From Clostridia bacterium (GTDB lineage: Bacteria; Bacillota; Clostridia; Christensenellales; Borkfalkiaceae): a DNA stretch of 57,912 nt. Location of the stretch: positions 1 to 57,912 of the forward strand of contig JAFTKX010000054.1 of the NCBI GenBank assembly GCA_017453045.1, in the 5' to 3' direction. A program made the translations under genes and the position numbers. Shown in pieces: positions 10,119 to 19,318 of the stretch. The notes under the pieces were generated by a model, which made no database searches, was not told the DNA's origin, and was given only the letters and a program-made list of their open reading frames with translations. Position 1 is the stretch's first letter; the number at the start of each line of letters is the position of its first letter.

Positions 10119-10245
10119 TTTAAAGCCTTAGATGCGAGCACACCAAGGCTCGTGAGCCCGAAAAGACTTGGTAGAACTTTTCGTTCACCAAGATTTTGAG
10201 AGCGAAACAGTAAACGAAGGTGTGCGAAGTATATAAGGCTTTAAA
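10119..10245. repeat. Structured 125-bp palindromic repeat, copy 5, abutting the AICAR transformylase stop
   Basis: Termini are TTTAAAGCCTTA and TATAAGGCTTTAAA: the inner G-C pair of the terminal repeat is inverted on both sides relative to other copies. The basal arm is GCACACC/GGTGTGC and the apex GAAC/GTTC, both changed compensatorily relative to copy 2 (GTTAGCC/GGCTAAC and GACC/GGTC). It ends two bases before the stop codon at 10248-10250. Confidence 0.8.
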
Positions 10246-10247
10246 TT

Positions 10248-11432
10248 TTAGTGGTGGAACAAACGCATCCCAGTAAATGCCATTACCATATCGTGATCAT
10301 CAGCCGCTTTAATAACTAAATCGTCGCGAACTGACCCACCCGGTTCGGCGATATAACTTACACCGCTACGGAACGCTCTTACAATATTATCAGAGAACGG
10401 GAAGAAAGCGTCTGAGCCTAAAGAAACGCCTGTAATAGTCTTAAGGTATGCAGCCTTTTCTTCTCTAGTAAATTCTTCGGGTTTTACGGCGAAATATTGT
10501 TGCCACTTGCCTTCCGCTAAAACTTCGTCGCAGTCGTCCGAAAGGTAAATATCAATTATATTGTTCTTTTCAGGTCTACCTACGCCGTCGGCAAATTGAA
10601 GACCTAACACCTTGTCGTGCATGCGAAGATGCCAAAGGTCAGCCTTTTGAGCGGCAAGACGAGTACAATGTATTCTCGATTGTTGACCTGCACCTACGCC
10701 GATTGCTTGTCCGTCGGTTGCAAAGCATACGGAGTTCGATTGAGTGTATTTTAAAGTGATAAGCGAAATAATAAGGTCGATTGCCTTATCTTCGGGTAAA
10801 TTCTTGTTTGCGGTTACGATATTTTTCAAAAGGTCGCGGTCGATTTTGAAATTGTTTCTACCTTGTTCAAAAGTAATACCGTAAACTTGCTTAGTTTCGA
10901 TTTCGGCAGGAACGAAATTAGGATCGATTTTAACTACGTTATAAGTGCCTTTTCTCTTTGCGCAAAGAATTTCAAGCGCTTCTTTAGAATAAGATGGAGC
11001 GATAACGCCGTCAGAAACTTCACGAGCGATAATTTTAGCCGTTACTACGTCGCATTCGTCGGATAATGCAATCCAATCGCCGAAAGACGACATTCTGTCA
11101 GTTCCCCTTGCTCTTGCGTAAGCGCAAGCGAGCGGAGAGTCGTCTAATCCTTCGATATCGTCAACAAAGCATGATTTTTTAAGTTTGTCGGAAAGTTTTT
11201 TTCCTACCGCCGCAGACGTTGGCGAAACGTGCTTAAAACTCGTAGCGCAAACCATACCCGTAGCGGTTTTGAGTTCTTTAACGAGTTGCCAAGAGTTGAA
11301 CGCGTCAAGGAAATTGATATATCCCGGTCTTCCGTTTAAAATTTCAACGGGGAGTTCCGAGCCGTCTGCCATATATATTCTCGATGGTTTTTGATTTGGG
11401 TTACAACCGTATTTTAATGCAAATTCTTTCAT
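10248..11432 (-). CDS. purH: AICAR formyltransferase, stand-alone
   Basis: Transfers formyl from 10-formyl-THF to AICAR, giving FAICAR (step 9). The 394-residue protein matches only the transformylase half of bifunctional PurH. The catalytic Lys-His pair is in FKHVSPTSAAVG, and QSNSVCFATDGQAIGVGAGQ is the conserved C-terminal segment. The IMP cyclohydrolase domain normally fused at the N terminus is missing and is supplied by the adjacent PurO-type gene. The start has AAGGAGC upstream. The symbol is used loosely for the transformylase domain. It ends against a structured repeat. Confidence 0.95.
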   Translation of the reverse strand: MKEFALKYGCNPNQKPSRIYMADGSELPVEILNGRPGYINFLDAFNSWQLVKELKTATGMVCATSFKHVSPTSAAVGKKLSDKLKKSCFVDDIEGLDDSPLACAYARARGTDRMSSFGDWIALSDECDVVTAKIIAREVSDGVIAPSYSKEALEILCAKRKGTYNVVKIDPNFVPAEIETKQVYGITFEQGRNNFKIDRDLLKNIVTANKNLPEDKAIDLIISLITLKYTQSNSVCFATDGQAIGVGAGQQSRIHCTRLAAQKADLWHLRMHDKVLGLQFADGVGRPEKNNIIDIYLSDDCDEVLAEGKWQQYFAVKPEEFTREEKAAYLKTITGVSLGSDAFFPFSDNIVRAFRSGVSYIAEPGGSVRDDLVIKAADDHDMVMAFTGMRLFHH

Positions 11433-11443
11433 TTTTTTGCTCC

Positions 11444-12160
11444 TTATTTGTTTTTATTTACTACTCTGGTTTCAGATTCGCCCGTTGCGATATCTATATA
11501 TCTAACGAAAAGTGAAACTTTGTTGTCTTCGTTAAGATTAGTCCAAATTAAATCGGTAAGTTCGTCGATAGAAACGTTTGGAAGTTCCAAAGTTTTCGGC
11601 TCGCCCTCAAAAGACGGGAGCGGATTGCCGTCGCAAGCGTAAGTGTGAATAAACTTTGCTCTACCTGCCACGGGATTTGAATAAGCGTAAGTAAATCTTT
11701 CGCAACTGCTGTCGTCGCCCTCGGCGCTCTTTAAAATTGAGAAAGCGTAATTCATATCGCCGTTTTCGCGGTGGATAATACCCGAAATTCTCGGAGTAAA
11801 ATTCGGTTTATCGTCTTCAAACTCACGAGTTCTAAGCGCTTGCTCGAAAGTCATTTGTCTATCCATAAGTTCGTAAATCGTATCGGTTTGGTCGCCGTTT
11901 GTAACGATAGTTTTATTTCCCAAAACTCTTACGGGATAATAGATAATGAGATGGGGATCTACCATCTTCGATTCGTCGAACGCTTTGGTACGCATAGCGT
12001 CGCCTTCTAAACAAAATACGCGGTTACGGCTATTTACGCTTCTACCCATAATAAAGTACGCGGTTACCGCCTTTTTTCCGTCGGCGCTCTTGCCGATTAT
12101 AATACCCCTGCCGTGATACGCCAAAGAATTGAGTTCGTTTGCAATGGTTGATACCTTCAT
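11444..12160 (-). CDS. purO: IMP cyclohydrolase, PurO type
   Basis: Closes FAICAR to IMP, the last step of the pathway. The 238-residue protein begins with LNSLAYHGRGIIIGKSADG and has YFIMGRSVNSRNRVF, typical of the archaeal PurO / IMP_cyclohyd family and unrelated to the PurH N-terminal domain. It lies directly between the AICAR transformylase and purN, so the two final steps are encoded by adjacent single-function genes. The ATG has AAGGAGAATAAA upstream. Family assignment is from remembered sequence features and context together; confidence is high because step 10 would otherwise be missing. Confidence 0.9.
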   Translation of the reverse strand: MKVSTIANELNSLAYHGRGIIIGKSADGKKAVTAYFIMGRSVNSRNRVFCLEGDAMRTKAFDESKMVDPHLIIYYPVRVLGNKTIVTNGDQTDTIYELMDRQMTFEQALRTREFEDDKPNFTPRISGIIHRENGDMNYAFSILKSAEGDDSSCERFTYAYSNPVAGRAKFIHTYACDGNPLPSFEGEPKTLELPNVSIDELTDLIWTNLNEDNKVSLFVRYIDIATGESETRVVNKNK

Positions 12161-12161
12161 T

Positions 12162-12791
12162 TTATTCTCCTTTTATGTAAACTCTATCGTCTTTTACAGT
12201 AATTTTTCCGTCGCAAAAAAGCCTTACTGCCTTTGGTAGAAGTTGCCACTCGGCTTCTTCCATAATTCTTCTTTGCAAGGTTTCGGGCGTGTCGCCCTGT
12301 TTCACTTCAACTGCTTTTTGAAGTATGATAGGACCGGCGTCGCATTCGGGAGTTACTATATGAACGGTTGCACCCGAGAGTTTTACACCCTTTGCAAGCG
12401 CCGCTTCGTGCACCTTTAAACCGTAATACCCCTTACCGCAAAAAGACGGGATAAGAGCGGGGTGAACGTTTATTATTCTGTTTGGAAATTTTTGATATAC
12501 TTGTTCGTCGATAATGGTTAAAAAACCTGCTAAAACGACTAAATCTATTTTTTCTTCTACCAAAACGTCGGCAATGGCTTTTGAATAGTCGCTAATAGAC
12601 GAATAGTCTTTTCGAGAAAGAACTTTTGACGGAATTCCGTTTTTCTCTGCCCTTTCTAACGCGTAAACGCCTTCTTTTGAAGAAAGAACGAGTGATATTT
12701 TTCCGTTTCCTACCTCTCCCCTTTTCTCCGCGTCGATAAGGGCTTGGAGATTAGTTCCGCCACCCGAGACGAGCACCGCTATTTTTAACAT
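12162..12791 (-). CDS. purN: Phosphoribosylglycinamide formyltransferase
   Basis: 10-formyl-THF-dependent GAR transformylase (step 3). It has 209 residues. The N terminus [20 protein letters not shown], the catalytic [10 protein letters not shown] and the later Asp in PECDAGPII are all present. It overlaps purM by 7 bp and is one base from purO, so the three genes are tightly coupled. Use of PurN rather than formate-dependent PurT fits co-transcription with fhs. Confidence 0.97.
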   Translation of the reverse strand: MLKIAVLVSGGGTNLQALIDAEKRGEVGNGKISLVLSSKEGVYALERAEKNGIPSKVLSRKDYSSISDYSKAIADVLVEEKIDLVVLAGFLTIIDEQVYQKFPNRIINVHPALIPSFCGKGYYGLKVHEAALAKGVKLSGATVHIVTPECDAGPIILQKAVEVKQGDTPETLQRRIMEEAEWQLLPKAVRLFCDGKITVKDDRVYIKGE

Positions 12792-13831
12792 AAGATAACG
12801 CCTTCGTCTTCGCTTTTTACGATTTCGCCTATAACGTAAGCGTCTTCGCCGTGTGATTTTAAAATTTCAAGAGCCTTGTCAACGTCTTCTTTAGCGACGA
12901 CTGCGCACATACCAACGCCCATATTGAAAGTGTTAAACATATCTCTTTCGTCAATGTTGCCAACCTTTTGCATAAGTTTAAAAATAGGAAGAATTCTAAC
13001 GTCTTCTTTTTTAATCTTTACGCCAAGACCTGCTGGAATTGAACGGGGCATATTTTCATAGAAACCGCCGCCCGTAATATGCGAAACGCCTTTAACCTTA
13101 ACTTGTTCAAAAAGGGCAAGCATAGGTTTAACGTAAATTTTGGTAGGGGTGAGTAAAGTTTCGCCGAGCGACTTACCGCCAAGTTCTTCAACGGGCGATT
13201 TAAGATCGCAATTTTCAACGTCGAAAATCTTTCTTACGAGCGAGAAACCGTTTGAGTGTACGCCCGAAGACGGAAGGGCTATCATAACGTCGCCCTCTTT
13301 CATTGAGTTTTTATCAATAACTTTGTCGCGGTCGACAACGCCTACCGAAAAACCTGCTAAATCGTATTCGTCGATAGGATAAAAACCGGGCATTTCGGCA
13401 GTTTCGCCACCGATAAGTCTACTACCCGACTGAACGCAACCTTCGGCAACGCCTGCAACGATGTCCGCAATTTTTTCGGGGACGTTCTTTCCGCAAGCGA
13501 TATAATCAAGGAAGAATAACGGTTTTGCTCCGCAACAAATGACGTCGTTTACGCACATTGCTACGCAGTCGATACCAACCGTGTCGTGCTTGTCCATTAA
13601 AAAAGCAATTTTAAGTTTAGTTCCAACGCCGTCCGTTCCCGAAACGAGTACGGGTTGTTTCATACCCGTAATATCAAGTGGGAAAAGACCACCAAATCCG
13701 CCGATATCGGCGTCCGCTCCGTCAACGATAGTTCTCGCGACGTGCTTTTTCATAAGTTCAACCGCTTTATATCCCGCGGTAATATCAACGCCCGCTGCTG
13801 CGTAACTGTCTGATTTAGAATTTTTATGCAT
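12785..13831 (-). CDS. purM: Phosphoribosylformylglycinamidine cyclo-ligase (AIR synthetase)
   Basis: ATP-dependent closure of FGAM to AIR (step 5). I chose the internal ATG ([16 protein letters not shown]) because CAAGGAG sits 5 bases before it; the longer reading would overlap purF and lacks a ribosome site. This gives 348 residues, the usual length. [12 protein letters not shown], the [14 protein letters not shown] nucleotide loop and [16 protein letters not shown] are hallmark segments. It overlaps purN at its 3' end and lies 17 bp from purF. Confidence 0.97.
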   Translation of the reverse strand: MHKNSKSDSYAAAGVDITAGYKAVELMKKHVARTIVDGADADIGGFGGLFPLDITGMKQPVLVSGTDGVGTKLKIAFLMDKHDTVGIDCVAMCVNDVICCGAKPLFFLDYIACGKNVPEKIADIVAGVAEGCVQSGSRLIGGETAEMPGFYPIDEYDLAGFSVGVVDRDKVIDKNSMKEGDVMIALPSSGVHSNGFSLVRKIFDVENCDLKSPVEELGGKSLGETLLTPTKIYVKPMLALFEQVKVKGVSHITGGGFYENMPRSIPAGLGVKIKKEDVRILPIFKLMQKVGNIDERDMFNTFNMGVGMCAVVAKEDVDKALEILKSHGEDAYVIGEIVKSEDEGVILC

Positions 13832-13848
13832 AATATTTCTCCTTGATT

Positions 13849-15273
13849 TTATTCCTTGCCGTTCCAGCAATACGTACAAAGTTTACACGGCTCTAAACCT
13901 ATTGATTTTACAAGCCCTTCGAGTGATTGAAATTCAAGCGACGAGAAGTTAAATTTTTTACAAATGGCTTCTCTCATTTTTCTACCGCGCTCGGTTTCGG
14001 CGTCGCTATATTCGTCTAAATGTTTAAAACCTTCTTCGCCTTCGAGTTCTAAAATCGTTCTTCTCGTTATAAGTTCAAGGTCGCCCGTCGCTCTGGTAAA
14101 ATTAAGGTATTTACAACCGTACATAATGGGTGGACAAGCCGATCTCATATGCACGGCTTTAGCGCCGTTTGAATAAAGAAAATCAACCGTTTCTTTAAGT
14201 TGCGTTCCGCGAACTATAGAATCGTCTACGAAAAGTAGATTTTTCCCTTCGATAAGGTCGTGAACGGGAATTTGTTTCATCTTTGCAATTTTACTTCTTT
14301 GCAGTTGATTTGACGGAGTAAAACTGCGCGCCCACGTAGGCGTATATTTTACGTAAGGACGGGCAAACGGAACTCTACTCGCGTTTGCGTAACCTATTGC
14401 GTGGGGCGTACCCGAATCGGGAACACCGCCAACGTAATCAAGGTCTTGCGCCTTGCCGTTTTTCTTGTCGTACTCGGCTAAAATTTCGCCGTTTTTATAT
14501 CTCATTACTTCTACGTTTATCCCTTCGTAAGTCGAAGTTGGGAATCCGTAGTAAGACCAAAGAAACGCGCACACTCTCATTTCCTTTTGCGGTGGAGCGA
14601 GTTGAACTATTCCGTCGTCCGGGGAAATTTCAACGATTTCGGCAGGACCAAGTTCTTTTACGTTTGTAAAGCCTAACTTCGTGTTTGCAAAAGACTCGAA
14701 AGTAACGCTGTATCCATCTTCTCCTTTACCGATAATAACGGGAATTCTTCCCATCTTGTCCCTTGCGGCGATAAGATGTCCGTTTTCTTTAAGCATAAGT
14801 ATCGAAAGAGTGCCTTTTACTTTTTCTTGCGCGTATTTAATACCTTCGGTAAAACTGCTCTTTCTGTTTATGAGAGCGGCGACGAGTTCGGTTGAATTTA
14901 CTCTACCGCCCGTCATCGCGTCGAAATGACCGCCGTCGTCAACTATTTCTTGTATAAGTTCGTCGGCGTTATTAACAACGCCGATTGTGGAAATAGCGTA
15001 AGCCCCGCTTCTCGAACGAATAAGCATAGGTTGCGGATCCGTATCGCTTATACAACCTATGCCCGCCGTACCGCGCATTTCTTCTAAATCGTCTTCAAAC
15101 TTAGTACGAAACGGCGAATTTTCGATATTGTGTATTTTTCTTTGTAACCCGATTTTTTCATCATACGCGGCAAGTCCACCCCTTCTCGTTCCGAGATGCG
15201 AGTGATAGTCAACGCCGAAAAAAACGGTAACAAGGCATTCCTTTTTAGACGTAATCCCAAAAAAACCGCCCAT
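13849..15273 (-). CDS. purF: Amidophosphoribosyltransferase lacking the N-terminal Cys nucleophile
   Basis: Catalyses the first purine step, PRPP plus an ammonia source to phosphoribosylamine. The 474-residue chain keeps the PRPP loop [13 protein letters not shown] (residues 346-358). It also keeps the cysteines expected for a Bacillus-type 4Fe-4S site (Cys235, Cys380/387, Cys463/466/469). However the N terminus is [13 protein letters not shown]: the Cys that should follow Met and become the Ntn-hydrolase nucleophile is Gly, and the oxyanion HNGN motif reads TIGV. The start is fixed by GGAGGAG just upstream, so mis-annotation is unlikely. Either ammonia is the donor or glutamine is handled differently. 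Similar N termini occur, as I recall, in Bacteroidota PurF. Confidence 0.93.
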   Translation of the reverse strand: MGGFFGITSKKECLVTVFFGVDYHSHLGTRRGGLAAYDEKIGLQRKIHNIENSPFRTKFEDDLEEMRGTAGIGCISDTDPQPMLIRSRSGAYAISTIGVVNNADELIQEIVDDGGHFDAMTGGRVNSTELVAALINRKSSFTEGIKYAQEKVKGTLSILMLKENGHLIAARDKMGRIPVIIGKGEDGYSVTFESFANTKLGFTNVKELGPAEIVEISPDDGIVQLAPPQKEMRVCAFLWSYYGFPTSTYEGINVEVMRYKNGEILAEYDKKNGKAQDLDYVGGVPDSGTPHAIGYANASRVPFARPYVKYTPTWARSFTPSNQLQRSKIAKMKQIPVHDLIEGKNLLFVDDSIVRGTQLKETVDFLYSNGAKAVHMRSACPPIMYGCKYLNFTRATGDLELITRRTILELEGEEGFKHLDEYSDAETERGRKMREAICKKFNFSSLEFQSLEGLVKSIGLEPCKLCTYCWNGKE

Positions 15274-15359
15274 TGCTCCTCCTGTATTTAACCGTCTTGT
15301 TTTTGAGTTGTGTCCGTTAATTTTTATTTATCAATTTGCCTTTTAGTTGCAAATGCAAA

Positions 15360-16052
15360 TTATCTAACTTCAAAGAAAAGTTTAGATAAGGTCATAGGAT
15401 CTACGTACTTACCGTCTTTATAAACTCTCATATTGCCCGACGCAATTTCGTCGATAAGCATAACGTTTCCGTCTTTATCGTAACCGAATTCAAATTTAAT
15501 ATCGTAAAGAATAAGACCTAACTCTTTAAGGTCGTCGGCAACGATACGAGTAATTTTTTGAGTCATTGACTTAACGTCGTCGTATTGCTCCGCTGTCATA
15601 ACGCCAAGGTCAACGAGTCCGTCTTTAGTTACGAGCGGATCGCCTTTAGCGTCGTTTTTAAAAGTCGTTTCTACGTATTCGGGAAGGTCAGCGCCTTCTT
15701 CGATATAATCGCTGTATCTTCTGTAGAAACTACCTACCGCTTTATGACGGCAAATTACTTCCAAACCCTTTCCGAAAGGTTTTGCAGGAAGAACTTCCAT
15801 AGTCGTCTTTTTAAGATCTGCGCTTACGTAGTGAGTTTTAATGCCCGCAGCGTTTACTTTTTCAAAGAAATAGATAGACATACGAAGATTTACGTCGCCT
15901 ACGCCGTCGATAGTAAGACCTACAGAGTTTTCGCCCGGATCAAACACGCCGTCTTTTCCCGTGCAATCGTCTTTGAACTTAAGAAGGTAATTTCCATTTT
16001 CTAAAGCGAATACGTCTTTGGTTTTACCGGTGTAAACAAGAGTCTTTGTCAT
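15360..16052 (-). CDS. purC: SAICAR synthetase
   Basis: Joins aspartate to CAIR with ATP (step 7). The protein has 230 residues, the bacterial family length. YTGKTKDVF near the N terminus is the ATP-binding motif (YxGKxK). [19 protein letters not shown] and [20 protein letters not shown] are the conserved substrate and metal segments. An AAAGGAG site supports the ATG. It is second in the operon, 42 bp after purE. The 86-bp gap to purF shows no terminator. Confidence 0.98.
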   Translation of the reverse strand: MTKTLVYTGKTKDVFALENGNYLLKFKDDCTGKDGVFDPGENSVGLTIDGVGDVNLRMSIYFFEKVNAAGIKTHYVSADLKKTTMEVLPAKPFGKGLEVICRHKAVGSFYRRYSDYIEEGADLPEYVETTFKNDAKGDPLVTKDGLVDLGVMTAEQYDDVKSMTQKITRIVADDLKELGLILYDIKFEFGYDKDGNVMLIDEIASGNMRVYKDGKYVDPMTLSKLFFEVR

Positions 16053-16094
16053 TTTTATTTTCTCCTTTATGTTATAAAAAATTTATTTTCTTAA

Positions 16095-16589
16095 TTAGCC
16101 GTTATATCTTGCCGAAATTTCAGCGTCTTTTTCAAGGACTTTTTTAGCGTCATTAGCGCGTTTATCTTCAAGTTTTTTAGCCAAAACCTCGTCGGATAAA
16201 GCGAATATTTGAGCGCAAATTAAAGCGGCGTTTACAGCCCCGTTGATTGCAACCGTAGCAACGGGAATTCCCGATGGCATTTGAACGGTTGATAAAAGGG
16301 CGTCTACGCCGTCTAAATTAGTTGATTTACAAGGTATACCGATAACGGGTAAAGTAGTTCTTGCCGCAATAGCGCCTGCAAGATGCGCTGCCATACCTGC
16401 CGCTGCAATGATTGCTCCAAATCCGTTATTTTTTGCGTTTGCGGCAAAATCGCCCGCTTCGTCGGGCGTTCTGTGCGCTGAATATACGTGAACTTCGTAT
16501 GGAATATCTAAAGATTTTAAAGTGTTAATTGCTTTTTCTACGATAGGAAGGTCGCTATCGCTACCCATTACAATTCCTACTTTTTTCAT
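16095..16589 (-). CDS. purE: N5-CAIR mutase / AIR carboxylase PurE
   Basis: Carboxylation step giving CAIR (step 6). The start used is MKKVGIVMGSDSDLP, preceded by AGGAGATATTATT. An in-frame longer reading (to 16787) runs back through the riboswitch and promoter and is not a protein. The 164 residues include GSDSDLP, the SAHRTPD active-site loop and the GMAAHLAGAIAA substrate segment. No purK is present here, so it may be a class II (direct CO2) enzyme or purK may lie elsewhere; sequence by eye does not decide. It is the first gene of the operon, directly under ZTP control. Confidence 0.97.
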   Translation of the reverse strand: MKKVGIVMGSDSDLPIVEKAINTLKSLDIPYEVHVYSAHRTPDEAGDFAANAKNNGFGAIIAAAGMAAHLAGAIAARTTLPVIGIPCKSTNLDGVDALLSTVQMPSGIPVATVAINGAVNAALICAQIFALSDEVLAKKLEDKRANDAKKVLEKDAEISARYNG

Positions 16590-16607
16590 AATAATATCTC
16601 CTATAAT

Positions 16608-16646
16608 AAAAATTAGGCGCACTAATTCTCTATAGAACAGTGCGCC
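16608..16646 (-). terminator. Regulated intrinsic terminator of the ZTP riboswitch
   Basis: On the minus strand GGCGCACT (16646-16639) pairs with AGTGCGCC (16623-16616), followed by TAATTTTT. The 5' arm shares bases with the conserved CCGTCTGGGC strand of the aptamer (16653-16644). Ligand binding should therefore hold those bases and prevent termination, giving an ON switch for purE and the genes behind it. Confidence 0.88.
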
Positions 16647-16730
16647 CAGACGGTCGGCAAAAAAGGGTTTCCCCAAACGGTTTTCCGTTTCCCCGTGGTA
16701 TACCACGCAATCCGTCAGTCGCAGAAAACC
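16639..16730 (-). promoter_or_regulatory. ZTP/ZMP (pfl) riboswitch controlling the purine operon
   Basis: Reading the minus strand, P1 is GGTTTTC (16730-16724) with GAAAACC (16685-16679). Between them lie GCGACTGACGG, the hairpin GTGGTATACCAC and the conserved GGGGAAACGG. The pseudoknot partner CCGTCTGGGC follows at 16653-16644, pairing with GACGG. This order (ACUGnCGG, hairpin, GGGGA, linker, CCnnCUGGGC) is the pfl/ZTP consensus. ZTP and ZMP (AICAR monophosphate) accumulate when 10-formyl-THF is short, which fits an operon containing fhs and glyA. Confidence 0.92.
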
Positions 16731-16742
16731 TTTATTGACATT

Positions 16743-16771
16743 ATAATAACAAATACTAAAAATATTGTCAA
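16743..16771 (-). promoter_or_regulatory. Promoter of the purine operon
   Basis: Minus-strand TTGACA (16771-16766) and TATTAT (16748-16743) with a 17-base spacer. A second possible -10 (TATAAT) lies three bases further on. The start would fall just ahead of the riboswitch P1 helix. Confidence 0.8.
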
Positions 16772-16829
16772 GCAAGAAACGACACATTTTTCAATTTTTA
16801 TTATAAAATAATAAAATAGATTTTTAAGT

Positions 16830-16857
16830 AAAAAAATGCGGTTTTGACACCGCATTT
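16830..16857 (-). terminator. Terminator of the pyrimidine operon
   Basis: AATGCGG/CCGCATT stem with an eight-base loop, followed by seven T residues on the minus strand, directly after the pyrB stop. It separates the pyr operon from the purine promoter 60 bp further on. Confidence 0.88.
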
Positions 16858-16860
16858 TAA

Positions 16861-17949
16861 TTAGATTTTTTCTTCGCTTTCGCAATAAATACATTTGTAA
16901 ACTCCCTGCTTTTCGGTTTTAACGAACTTGTGGTCAAGTTCTTGTTCAACCGAAACTATACATCTTGGGTTTTTACACTTAATTTGGTTTACGATAACGC
17001 CGTCTTCGGTATGGGTTGGCAAAACTCCGTTTTCAGCGTCTTTTAAAAGTTTTAAAATGAGAGCCATACGCATATATTTGCCGTTTAAAACTTGCTTAAA
17101 ATAGCACGCTCTTTTATCGTCGTCTACTTTAACGCTTATTTCGTTTACTCTCGGTAGCGGATGCAATACGCAAGTATCTTCTTTTGCAAGTTGCATTTTT
17201 TCAGCAGTTAAAATATAACTGTCTTTAAGCCTTTCGTATTCTTCGGGATCAAAAAATCTCTCGCGCTGAATTCTCGTCATATAGAGAATATCCAAGTCTT
17301 TTAAAGAGCCTTCTAAATCGGCTGTTTCCACGTAAGGCATTTTATTTTTTTCAAGCACGTCTTCTTTTATATACTTTGGAAGTTTAAGTTCTTCGGGAGA
17401 AATTAAAACTATCTTAATACCCGTATATCTTGAAAGCGCGTTTATGAGCGAATGCACCGTTCTTCCGTATTTTAAATCACCGCAAAAACCCACCGATAAG
17501 TCGTTTAAACGCCCTTTTTCCCTATAAATTGTGAGAAGATCAGCAAGCGTTTGAGTAGGATGGCAATGACTTCCGTCGCCTGCGTTTATAAGCGGAATAG
17601 TAGCGTTTTTCGCAGCGACGTAAGGCGCTCCTTCTTTGGGGTGGCGCATAGCAATAATATCCGCGTAACAACTTATAACCTTTGCTGTATCCGCAATACT
17701 CTCGCCCTTTGACGCGGACGAACTGCCCGCTTCGGAAAAGCCTATTACGCTACCGCCAAGTTCAAGCATAGCCGCTTCAAACGAAAGACGGGTTCTCGTC
17801 GACGGCTCGAAAAAGAGCGTCGCAAGTTTTTTACCTTTACATTTTTCTGCGTACTTCGACGGATTTTCACTTATGTCGCACGCCGTTTTAATAATCTCGT
17901 CAAGTTCTTCAACCGTTAAATCAACGGTGTCGATTACACTTCTTTTCAT
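16861..17949 (-). CDS. pyrB: Aspartate transcarbamoylase fused to a PyrI-type zinc domain
   Basis: Condenses carbamoyl phosphate and aspartate. Residues 1-305 are the catalytic chain: [13 protein letters not shown], the HPTQTLADL substrate loop and HPLPRVNEI. The last 50 or so residues match the zinc domain of the regulatory chain PyrI, with Cys325, Cys330, Cys353 and Cys356 (Cx4C, then Cx2C, as in E. coli PyrI). The nucleotide-binding allosteric half of PyrI is absent. The ATG chosen ([10 protein letters not shown]) is one base after the pyrE stop; an upstream in-frame ATG at 17976 lies inside pyrE and is less likely. It is the last gene of the operon, before a clear terminator. Confidence 0.95.
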   Translation of the reverse strand: MKRSVIDTVDLTVEELDEIIKTACDISENPSKYAEKCKGKKLATLFFEPSTRTRLSFEAAMLELGGSVIGFSEAGSSSASKGESIADTAKVISCYADIIAMRHPKEGAPYVAAKNATIPLINAGDGSHCHPTQTLADLLTIYREKGRLNDLSVGFCGDLKYGRTVHSLINALSRYTGIKIVLISPEELKLPKYIKEDVLEKNKMPYVETADLEGSLKDLDILYMTRIQRERFFDPEEYERLKDSYILTAEKMQLAKEDTCVLHPLPRVNEISVKVDDDKRACYFKQVLNGKYMRMALILKLLKDAENGVLPTHTEDGVIVNQIKCKNPRCIVSVEQELDHKFVKTEKQGVYKCIYCESEEKI

Positions 17950-17950
17950 A

Positions 17951-18607
17951 TTATGCCTTTGCGCCGTAAACTTCAAGATATTTTTTAATTCTGTTTACGT
18001 TTTCTTCGTTTGCTTTATCTTCTTCTAAATATTCGATAATGTCGTAAACGTCAACAACCGAATATACGGGAAAACCGAATTCTTCGCCGACTTCAGCCAT
18101 TGCGCTCTTTTCGGTTTGACCTTTTTCTTTACGGTCAACCATAACGAAAGTTGCGCAAACTTTTACGCCTTGAAGACCTTTCATAATTTCCATAGTTTCT
18201 CTAATTGCAGTACCTGCGGTTATAACGTCTTCAACGATAACTACTTCTTCGCCCGCGCTTGGCTTGTATCCTACGAACACACCGCCTTCGCCGTGGTCTT
18301 TGGCTTCTTTTCTGTTAAAGAAGAAAGGTACGTTAAGTCCGTTTTTAGAAAGAGCGATAGACGCCGAAACAGCAATGGAAATTCCCTTGTAAGCAGGTCC
18401 GTATAAAACGGCTTGCTTTTCGCCCATTTTATCAAGATAACTTTTAGCGTAAAATTCGCCGAGTTTTGCGATATTTTCACCCGTTTTAATTTCGCCCGCA
18501 TTGATAAAATAAGGAATTTTTCTTCCGCTTTTTGCGGTAAAATCGCCAAATTTCAATACGCCTGCGTTTTGTAAAAATTGTATAAACTCTCTTTTATAAC
18601 TTTCCAT
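17951..18607 (-). CDS. pyrE: Orotate phosphoribosyltransferase
   Basis: Makes OMP from orotate and PRPP. The protein has 218 residues. The PRPP loop [16 protein letters not shown] is intact, with both acidic residues, and the catalytic flexible loop carries [26 protein letters not shown] precedes the ATG. It is translationally close to pyrF (12 bp gap) and pyrB (1 bp). It is the genuine OPRT, in contrast with the degenerate PyrE-like gene at 26938-27579. Confidence 0.97.
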   Translation of the reverse strand: MESYKREFIQFLQNAGVLKFGDFTAKSGRKIPYFINAGEIKTGENIAKLGEFYAKSYLDKMGEKQAVLYGPAYKGISIAVSASIALSKNGLNVPFFFNRKEAKDHGEGGVFVGYKPSAGEEVVIVEDVITAGTAIRETMEIMKGLQGVKVCATFVMVDRKEKGQTEKSAMAEVGEEFGFPVYSVVDVYDIIEYLEEDKANEENVNRIKKYLEVYGAKA

Positions 18608-18619
18608 CTTTATATCTCC

Positions 18620-19318
18620 TTAATCCACAAATTCCGCTAAACATCTCTCGTAAGCGCCAACGGGGTCTTCTGCCGCCGTAATAGGACGACCTACTACGAT
18701 ATAATCCGAACCGATTTTCTTTGCTTCGGCAGGAGTCATAACTCTCTTTTGATCGCCTTTATCTCCATCGGCAAATCTTACGCCCGGAGTAACCGTTAAG
18801 AACTTCTCTCCGCAAACGCCGTGAACTTTGCCAGCCTCAAGCGGAGAACAAACTACGCCGTCAAGCCCTGCTACTTTAGCGTTATGAGCGTAGTGCATTA
18901 CTACCTCGTCGATAGGTTTTTCAATCAAAAGGTCTTTTCTCATACTTTCTTCGTCGGTTGAAGTGAGTTGAGTTACGGCGATTAAAAGAGGACGAGTTCC
19001 GTCTTCTCTTGTCAAACCTTCGATAGCGGCTTGCATCATTTTAACAGTTCCGCCAGCGTGAAGGTTGGTCATATCAACGTCAAGACGGGATAAAACCGCC
19101 ATTGATTTTTTTACGGTGTTTGGAATATCGTGAAGTTTAAGGTCAAGGAATATTTTATGTCCCCTTGCCTTGATTTCCCTTACGATAGAAGGACCTTCGG
19201 CATAAAAAAGTTCCATACCGATTTTCACGAAAGGCTTTCTACCCGTAAACTTATCCAAAAAGTCTAAAGTTTTTTGCTTACTGTCAAAATCGCAAGCGAT
19301 AATTACGTCTTTACCCAT
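18620..19318 (-). CDS. pyrF: Orotidine 5'-phosphate decarboxylase
   Basis: Decarboxylates OMP to UMP. The protein has 232 residues. The catalytic array is visible in FLDLKLHDIPNTV (the DxKxxD pattern). The phosphate-binding end has TPGVRFADGDKGDQKR and DYIVVGRPIT. Its ATG overlaps the pyrD stop by one base (TAATG). It is the compact bacterial class of the enzyme. Confidence 0.97.
   Translation of the reverse strand: MGKDVIIACDFDSKQKTLDFLDKFTGRKPFVKIGMELFYAEGPSIVREIKARGHKIFLDLKLHDIPNTVKKSMAVLSRLDVDMTNLHAGGTVKMMQAAIEGLTREDGTRPLLIAVTQLTSTDEESMRKDLLIEKPIDEVVMHYAHNAKVAGLDGVVCSPLEAGKVHGVCGEKFLTVTPGVRFADGDKGDQKRVMTPAEAKKIGSDYIVVGRPITAAEDPVGAYERCLAEFVD

Noticed and set aside
16590-16787. N-terminal extension of PurE by 66 residues
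   Set aside because: The extension runs through the ZTP aptamer, terminator and promoter; a good ribosome site precedes the internal ATG.
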